From an uncultured Collinsella sp. (GTDB taxonomy: Bacteria; Actinomycetota; Coriobacteriia; Coriobacteriales; Coriobacteriaceae): a stretch of 27,587 nt of DNA. Shown here in pieces: positions 21,273 to 27,587 of this stretch (positions are counted from its first letter, which is position 1; every line of letters begins with the position of its first letter). The translations under genes and the position numbers were made by a program. The notes beneath the pieces are model-generated. The model saw only the letters and a program-made list of their open reading frames with translations, was not told the origin of the DNA and ran no database searches. Location of the stretch: contig CABSMV010000008.1 of assembly GCA_902478935.1 (NCBI GenBank), positions 1 through 27,587 of the forward strand, given 5' to 3'.

Positions 21273-23120
<1,848 letters not shown>

Positions 23121-23142
23121 TTGGTTCCGCCGTCCTAGCGAC

Positions 23143-23178
23143 CAAGGCCCGGCTCCGTTGCAGCGGAGCCGGGCCTTG
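23143..23178. terminator. Terminator after glmS
   Basis: Perfect 15-bp stem (23143-23157 with 23164-23178, ending AGCCGGGCCTTG), loop TTGCAG. Downstream T content is modest (TTGCATTT). Confidence 0.8.
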
Positions 23179-23187
23179 TTGCATTTG

Positions 23188-23233
23188 CCCAGATAAAACC
23201 TGCCAAAATAAACCTGTCCCTTTTTGGCGGGTT
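23188..23233 (-). repeat. 46-bp repeat, right copy (inverted partner at 21011-21055)
   Basis: Reverse complement of the left copy with two mismatches and one extra T. It lies just after the glmS terminator, and its last two bases overlap the stop codon (23232-23234) of the GntR gene. CCTGTCCC is its core. Confidence 0.9.
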
Positions 23234-23963
23234 AGCGGAGCTTGCTGGTCTCGAAGTACTCGGGGAACTGGTCCAGAACCTCGGTTTGATTGCGGAACAT
23301 CATGTGCAGGTGCTTGCTGACCAAAAAGCTCGCTTCGATGGGGTCGCGACCGGCGATAGCGCGGCGAATCTGCTTGTGCTCGTTCACGATGTCCTGATTG
23401 TCGAGAACCTGCGTGGCGGCGCGCAGCCAGCGGAAGCGCTCCAGGTCGGCATTGGTCTCTTCGAGCCACGACCACACGGTGCTGCGACATGCGATGCTAA
23501 AAATCATGTGATGCATGAGGTTGTCGCTCAAAAAGAAGCCGATGCGATCCTCCTCGGCCATGGCCTTTTCCTGCAGCACGATGGCGCGGTCGAGCTGCTC
23601 GATGCCGGCCGACGTGGCGCGCGCACAGCACTCCACAATCACCTGCTTTTCCAGATGCTCGCGGATGTAACAGGCACTCTCGGCAAGGGTGAGGTTGATG
23701 GGCGAGACGTAGGTGCCGCTCTGGGGCACGGTGCGCACCAGGCCTTCCTGTGCCAAGCGAACCAAAGCCTCGCGCACGGGCGTGCGACCCATGTCCAGGT
23801 CATCGCAAAGCTGCTTGACGCCCAGCTTTTCGCCCGGCTTGTAGTCCAGGTAGACGATTTTGCGTCGAATGGTGTGGTAGGACTGGTCCTGTAGGCTCGT
23901 TTCCTGCTCGCCGACGTGCATCGATTCTTCCATAGCGCCTCGCAACTGTTCTATCAAACTCAT
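23232..23963 (-). CDS. GntR-family regulator with FCD domain
   Basis: 243-aa transcriptional regulator. The winged HTH lies at about 26-92, with YKPGEKLGVKQLCDDLDMGRTPVREALVRL matching the GntR signature and a wing ending VRTVPQSGTYVSP. The C-terminal half is an all-helical FCD sensor domain, with polar residues including D147 and H151-H152 (DNLMHH), a likely metal site, and LVSKHLHMMF near the end. The start is uncertain: ATG 23963 lacks a ribosome site, whereas ATG 23933 has GAGG 4 nt upstream and ATG 23921 has GGAAG. The shorter starts keep the whole HTH. The gene diverges from the YeiH transporter, a common arrangement when the regulator controls its neighbour. Its 3' end touches the repeat that brackets glmS. 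Confidence 0.9.
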   Translation of the reverse strand: MSLIEQLRGAMEESMHVGEQETSLQDQSYHTIRRKIVYLDYKPGEKLGVKQLCDDLDMGRTPVREALVRLAQEGLVRTVPQSGTYVSPINLTLAESACYIREHLEKQVIVECCARATSAGIEQLDRAIVLQEKAMAEEDRIGFFLSDNLMHHMIFSIACRSTVWSWLEETNADLERFRWLRAATQVLDNQDIVNEHKQIRRAIAGRDPIEASFLVSKHLHMMFRNQTEVLDQFPEYFETSKLR

Positions 23964-23979
23964 ATGTCAGTTGTTAATT

Positions 23980-24041
23980 ATGCCGCGAATCAGCTCTCCG
24001 CGGTGGGTAATTCGGCTGTTGCCTGAGAACTATCGCGGCAT
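23980..24041. promoter_or_regulatory. Paired inverted half-sites between gntR and the YeiH gene
   Basis: ATGCCGCGA (23980-23988) and TCGCGGCAT (24033-24041) are exact reverse complements 44 bp apart in the 163-bp divergent spacer. A second pair, CAACTG (23943-23948) with CAGTTG (23968-23973), straddles the first possible gntR start codon. These could be looping operator sites for GntR; spacing is unusual. Confidence 0.3.
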
Positions 24042-24126
24042 CTTAGTCTGTGTTTGCGCAAGGCTGTGCTCAATGTTGCCGTATCATAAGCCGTCGCAAA
24101 CGTGAAATAGAAAGAAGGAATCCCAT

Positions 24127-25161
24127 ATGCAACTGGCAAATATCGTACGCGAGCGCTGGAAAGGCGTCTTGTTCTGCCTGATCATCGCCATTCCCGCGAC
24201 GTTGCTCGGCAAACAGGTTGAGGTGGTCGGCGGTCCGGTATTCGCCATCCTCTTTGGCATGGTCCTGGCGCTCGTCTTTCCCAAGAATCGTCGCGAACAG
24301 CTCGCCGCCGGCGTCACCTATACGTCCAAAAAAGTCTTGCAGTACGCGGTTATCCTGCTTGGCTTTGGCATGAACCTCTCCCAGATTCTGTCCAAGGGCG
24401 CCCAGTCGCTGCCGATTATCGTGGCGACAATCTCGACCTCGCTTGTCATCGCCTTTGTGCTCTGCCGCGTTATGAACGTGCCGGGCAAGATCGCGACGCT
24501 TGTGGGTGTGGGTTCGTCGATTTGCGGCGGTTCTGCCATCGCTGCGACCGCACCCGTCATCGATGCCGACGATCGCGAGATTGCCCAGGCTATTTCGGTC
24601 ATCTTCCTGTTTAACGTTATCGCGGCGCTCGTGTTTCCGACGCTCGGCGGCATGCTCGGGCTGACCAACGAGGGCTTTGGCCTGTTTGCCGGTACCGCCA
24701 TCAACGACACCTCGTCCGTAACGGCTGCGGCGAGCGCCTGGGACAGCATGCACCCCGGCGCCAATGTGCTCGAGAGCGCCACAGTGGTCAAGCTCACCAG
24801 GACGCTGGCCATTATTCCCATCACGTTGGTTCTCGCATGCTGGCAGATGCATCTGGCGCGCAAGGCCGGCGGTGACGCCAAAAGCACGTTCTCGCTTAAA
24901 CGCGCGTTTCCCATGTTCGTGCTGTTCTTTGTGCTGGCGAGCGTGATCACCACGGTGCTTCAGCTTCCCGCGTCCTTTACGGCGCCCATCAAGGAGCTGT
25001 CGAAATTCTTTATTGTGATGGCCATGGCGGCTATTGGCTTTAATACCGATATCGTCGAGCTGGTCAAAAAGGGCGGCAAGCCCATCGCATTGGGCTTTTG
25101 CTGCTGGATTGGCATTGCGTGCATGAGTTTGGGAATGCAACACGTACTGGGAATCTGGTAG
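24127..25161 (+). CDS. YeiH/UPF0324-family membrane transporter
   Basis: 344-aa polytopic membrane protein with about ten helices. Recognisable blocks are GGPVFAILFGMVLAL, LQYAVILLGFGMNLSQIL, GVGSSICGGSAIAATAPVI (about 131-149), FAGTAINDTSSVTAAAS (about 190-206) and the C-terminal KFFIVMAMAAIGFNTDI. These match the family annotated as putative sulfate exporters (E. coli YeiH). Substrate evidence in the family is thin; anions such as sulfate or sulfonate-derived products are suggested. AAGGA about 8 nt before the ATG supports the start. The divergent FCD-type GntR regulator is the likely controller, and such regulators bind carboxylates or metals, which would fit an organic-anion or sulfonate system. 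The gene is not followed by a clear terminator but by a hairpin. Confidence 0.9.
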   Translation: MQLANIVRERWKGVLFCLIIAIPATLLGKQVEVVGGPVFAILFGMVLALVFPKNRREQLAAGVTYTSKKVLQYAVILLGFGMNLSQILSKGAQSLPIIVATISTSLVIAFVLCRVMNVPGKIATLVGVGSSICGGSAIAATAPVIDADDREIAQAISVIFLFNVIAALVFPTLGGMLGLTNEGFGLFAGTAINDTSSVTAAASAWDSMHPGANVLESATVVKLTRTLAIIPITLVLACWQMHLARKAGGDAKSTFSLKRAFPMFVLFFVLASVITTVLQLPASFTAPIKELSKFFIVMAMAAIGFNTDIVELVKKGGKPIALGFCCWIGIACMSLGMQHVLGIW

Positions 25162-25213
25162 AGAAGTAGCTTGTTTGCGTGCTGGTTGCTGGTGAGCGCA
25201 TTCTCACGGTGGA

Positions 25214-25278
25214 GCGATAGGAGCTCTTGCGGGTATGGCTTGTCCGCAGGTTTATAAGTCCCGAAGAGCTCTTATCGC
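25214..25278. repeat. 65-bp inverted repeat downstream of the YeiH gene
   Basis: GCGATAGGAGCTCTTGCGGG (25214-25233) pairs with CCCGAAGAGCTCTTATCGC (25260-25278) with one mismatch and one indel; the 26-nt loop ends TTTATAAGT. No T-run follows. It may terminate or stabilise the YeiH transcript, or act in the leader of the next gene. Confidence 0.7.
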
Positions 25279-25427
25279 CCCGCCAGGATGGCGATGCGGG
25301 GCAACACCTATACTCGCAGGACGGCGCTTTCTGCCCTATAGTGTTTGGTGAGCAATATCGTTCAATTTTGAAACACTCGGTCGTGCGACCGTCGGCGGCT
25401 GCATGTCGCCGCGGACAGGGGCAAATC

Positions 25428-26645
25428 ATGGATAGCGATGCCAAGCTGAACATCTTGACCGAGGCCCTGGCTGCTGCCGGGGCCTCGGCATTGGCAATCG
25501 ATGCGCGTGGGGACGTCGCGATCTCGACCATGAATGACGCGGCGCTTGAGCGGGATGTGGCGGCTTTTGTAGCTGAGCGCCTCGACCGTATAGGAGACGG
25601 CGCGCGTCTGGTTATGGGGCGTGCGGGTGCGCGCCTGAGCCTGACCGTTCGCCCCACCGACAAAGAGGGCGGGGGGCTTTGGGTCGTCGTGGTCCGCGAG
25701 GTGCGCGGTGCCGCGGCGCATGCGGGCATCGAGTGGCTCAACGCCGACGAAGTTGAGGCCCGCTACGAATCGAGCGCGTACGGCATCGTTGAGGGGGCGG
25801 CCTCGGTGGCTGCGCCGGTTGCAGAGAGTTACGCGCGCGGTGTGCCTCTTATGCTCGAGGGCGAGCTGGGAGCGGGTCAGGTCGAGATCGCCAAGCGCCT
25901 CTATCTGGACGGTCCTTTTGCCGATCAGCCCTTTGTTTCCGTTGCGCTCGATGAGCTCACCGAGCGCGGTTGGCGCCATGTACTCAAAAGCGTCGAATCG
26001 CCGTTGTTCCAAATGGGGCTGACCCTTTGCATTGAGGGCTGGAACGCGGTTGGCCCCCAGCGCCTCCGCGAGCTGGTCTCCACGATGACCGACACCGCGT
26101 TGGCGACGCGCTGCCATGTGGTGCTGACGGCGAATGACATGCCGGGCGGCGGCGAAAGTGATCAAGCCGCCTTTGTGACCGAGCGCTTCGCCTGTGCGGT
26201 GAGCGTGGCGCCGGCAATCGCCGAGCAGGGAGCCGCGTCGACGAAGGTTGCGCGCTATTTGGAATATCTCGCTGATGCATTTGGGACGGCAGCGCCCACG
26301 CTGTCTGCCGCGGCGACGAAGACGCTCGATGCTTACCGCTGGCCGCGCAATTATCTGCAGCTCCGCGAGGTCTCGGAACGACTGTATATATTGGTGGGGG
26401 CGGGCACGGTGGACCGCGCTGTAGCGGAGGAAGTGCTCGCCCAAGAGGATGTGATTAAGACCGCAACCTTTGGCGCCCCGACGCTCGAAAGTGACCTGTA
26501 TATCCTGCGACCGCTGGCCGATACCGAGCGAGATATCGCGCATCTGGTTGTAGATCATCTCCACGGCAACCGGACTCGTGCGGCAGAGGTGCTGGGTATA
26601 AGCCGTACAACGCTGTGGCGCTTGCTGAAGGACGATGACCGTTGA
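25428..26645 (+). CDS. Fis-HTH regulator with degenerate sigma-54-activator AAA+ domain
   Basis: 405-aa protein laid out like a bacterial enhancer-binding protein: N-terminal sensor-like region (1-110), a truncated AAA+-like region (about 120-345) and a C-terminal Fis-type HTH (NRTRAAEVLGISRTTLWRLL, 381-400). The ATPase is decayed: the Walker A equivalent is GELGAGQ (145-151), with Gln for the essential Lys; the Walker B equivalent is LTLCIEGW (198-205), lacking the DE pair; GAFTGA is absent; and the sensor II block WPGNVREL reads WPRNYLQL (305-312), losing Arg. It cannot plausibly hydrolyse ATP or engage sigma-54, and most Actinomycetota lack sigma-54. I infer a conventional DNA-binding regulator, perhaps ligand-sensing. 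AGGGG 7 nt before ATG 25428 supports the start. The target is unknown. Confidence 0.82.
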   Translation: MDSDAKLNILTEALAAAGASALAIDARGDVAISTMNDAALERDVAAFVAERLDRIGDGARLVMGRAGARLSLTVRPTDKEGGGLWVVVVREVRGAAAHAGIEWLNADEVEARYESSAYGIVEGAASVAAPVAESYARGVPLMLEGELGAGQVEIAKRLYLDGPFADQPFVSVALDELTERGWRHVLKSVESPLFQMGLTLCIEGWNAVGPQRLRELVSTMTDTALATRCHVVLTANDMPGGGESDQAAFVTERFACAVSVAPAIAEQGAASTKVARYLEYLADAFGTAAPTLSAAATKTLDAYRWPRNYLQLREVSERLYILVGAGTVDRAVAEEVLAQEDVIKTATFGAPTLESDLYILRPLADTERDIAHLVVDHLHGNRTRAAEVLGISRTTLWRLLKDDDR

Positions 26646-26729
26646 GCGAGGCGCCCGTGACCGCGCGCGACGCGTGTGCTACAGTCCAAAGCGTTATTGT
26701 TTCGATTTGGTTACGGCGTGCGAGGGCAT

Positions 26730-27305
26730 ATGGCTGAGACTTCAAAACCGAGCCGCAGAAGGCGGAGTGCCGCGCCGGTCAACCGACGCACAACATCGGT
26801 GACGTGGGGTAAACACGCCTCGGGGTTTGATGGCTCGTTCAAGCGCACTAAATACGGCTATCCTTCGGCAAGCGCCCGCTTGGCAATGCAGGCAGAGTCC
26901 TCGCTGTGGGGCCGCAAACGCGTGGTGGGCTCAAAGCTCAAGCACGACGGCACGCTTGGTTACATCAGTCGCGGGGCGGCTCGCCGCAGCGGGCTCAACC
27001 CGGCTGGTTGGCATCGTTATGTGCCGATCGTGGCCGTCGTTGCAGTGATCGTCATCGCACTCGCCGCGCTCGGCTACGCCGGCGGTGGCGCCAACTTGGA
27101 CGCAGTGTTTAAATCGCCCGAGCTTGCGCATGCAGGCACAGAAGTTGTCGAGGGCGCTCAGACCCAGACGGGCGTCGCACCCCAGCGCGGCATCGTCGCG
27201 GCGGCCTCCACCATCGCCGATGCTCAAAAGGACGAAGACAAGCAAGGCGACGACGCCGAAACGGCCCAGGCAAATGAAACGGCAACAACTCCATCGGCGG
27301 GATAA
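26730..27305 (+). CDS. Orphan single-pass membrane protein, 191 aa
   Basis: Not recognised. The N-terminal 97 residues are strongly basic (RRRRS at 9-13, FKRTKYGYP, WGRKRVVGSKLKHDG) and probably cytoplasmic, possibly nucleic-acid or membrane-surface binding. One helix spans about 98-117 (YVPIVAVVAVIVIALAALGY). The remaining about 70 residues are Ala/Asp/Glu/Thr-rich, acidic and low-complexity, expected outside the cell. The YGYPSASARLA and LGYISRGAARRSGLNPAGWHR stretches look conserved in style, being rich in Gly and aromatics. GAGGG lies only 3 nt before ATG 26730; an alternative GTG at 26718 exists. A TACAGT box at 26679-26684 is a possible -10. The gene sits 84 bp after the degenerate regulator and may share a transcript with it. 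Confidence 0.7.
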   Translation: MAETSKPSRRRRSAAPVNRRTTSVTWGKHASGFDGSFKRTKYGYPSASARLAMQAESSLWGRKRVVGSKLKHDGTLGYISRGAARRSGLNPAGWHRYVPIVAVVAVIVIALAALGYAGGGANLDAVFKSPELAHAGTEVVEGAQTQTGVAPQRGIVAAASTIADAQKDEDKQGDDAETAQANETATTPSAG

Positions 27306-27315
27306 GTTGCGAGTG

Positions 27316-27351
27316 GGGCAGCTAATTTGGGATGGGGCTTTTTAGCTGCCC
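27316..27351. repeat. Hairpin after the orphan membrane protein
   Basis: GGGCAGCTAA (27316-27325) pairs perfectly with TTAGCTGCCC (27342-27351); the 16-nt loop includes a T-run, but none follows the stem. Possible transcript end. Confidence 0.5.
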
Positions 27352-27424
27352 AAGACAGTGGCTCATTCGATGTCAGTCGCCAAAAGCGAGCGAGCCGCAT
27401 TTGCGCCAAGGTGACGTGAAATGA

Positions 27425-27570
27425 GAGGGCGCTGACCTTCTGGTCGTGCCCTCGAAATTGAACGTCAGATTGGCGTGAATGCGGCCCGCGCAGCGTCAAC
27501 GAGCCCGCCGTTCGGTAGAACGGCGGAACTAATTTCAAGACTTTAGTCTGCTGGCCGCGCAGCGGCCAGC
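27425..27570. repeat. Hairpin cluster in non-coding DNA at the window end
   Basis: Four palindromes in 146 bp: GAGGGC/GCCCTC (27425-27453) enclosing GACC-TTCT-GGTC; CCGCCGTTC-GGTA-GAACGGCGG (27505-27526); AGACT-TT-AGTCT (27538-27549); and GCTGGCCGC-GCA-GCGGCCAGC (27550-27570) followed by TTT. No convincing gene covers them; a minus-strand frame (27224-27538) is Arg/Ser/Pro-rich, has no clear ribosome site and is left out. The density suggests a structured RNA or an intergenic repeat. Confidence 0.6.
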
Positions 27571-27587
27571 TTTAAACCACCCGCTAC

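Noticed and set aside
27224..27538. 104-codon minus-strand frame at the window end
   Set aside because: Overlaps the hairpin cluster and the end of the orphan membrane gene, low-information composition, no clear ribosome site.

Overview
The window reads as chromosomal core DNA from a high-GC Gram-positive bacterium, most likely a Collinsella-like member of the Coriobacteriia (Actinomycetota). This is inference. It rests on GC-rich codon use, the Gram-positive tilS-hpt-ftsH cluster, an EF-G-like paralogue, and intergenic palindromes of a type I associate with this group. I see no rRNA, tRNA, CRISPR array, transposase or prophage gene. About 19 protein-coding genes are supported.

Layout. 1-124: tail of an upstream unit and a strong terminator. 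172-1414: an AT-rich patch with an orphan tail-anchored membrane protein (-) and an Hsp20 chaperone (+). 1430-6712: a WalJ/YycJ-like metallo-hydrolase (-), diverging from tilS-hpt-ftsH (tRNA-Ile lysidine synthesis, purine salvage, membrane proteolysis). 6731-9097: a REP-like hairpin, a PLP aminotransferase, a parS-like site and a PHP phosphoesterase. 9123-13406: an RlmCD-type 23S rRNA methyltransferase (-), a 147-bp element with perfect 39-bp inverted arms, and a polar amino acid ABC transporter (binding lipoprotein, permease, ATPase) with a 111-bp inverted repeat between its first two genes.

13407-16830: a long leader and an EF-G-like GTPase with degenerate G motifs, convergent with a secreted DNA/RNA nuclease. 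17006-19735: a ModD-like phosphoribosyltransferase, a LarE-like sulfur transferase and a HAD phosphatase, with a palindrome at the convergent junction and an operator-like site at the divergent one. 19849-23233: a LacI regulator (-) and glmS (+). glmS is bracketed by inverted copies of a 45-46 bp repeat and preceded by a cluster of TGGTAT half-sites. 23232-25278: an FCD-type GntR regulator divergent from a YeiH-type transporter. 25428-27305: a Fis-HTH regulator with a decayed sigma-54-activator ATPase domain, then an orphan single-pass membrane protein. 27306-27587: non-coding, rich in perfect small hairpins.

The coding content is mostly housekeeping. The unusual signals are intergenic: several independent long palindromes, a family of repeats built around GGGGACAG/CTGTCCCC, operator-like palindromes upstream of glmS and the HAD gene, and one near-perfect parS site. 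The most unusual proteins are the degenerate bEBP-like regulator and the EF-G-like protein.
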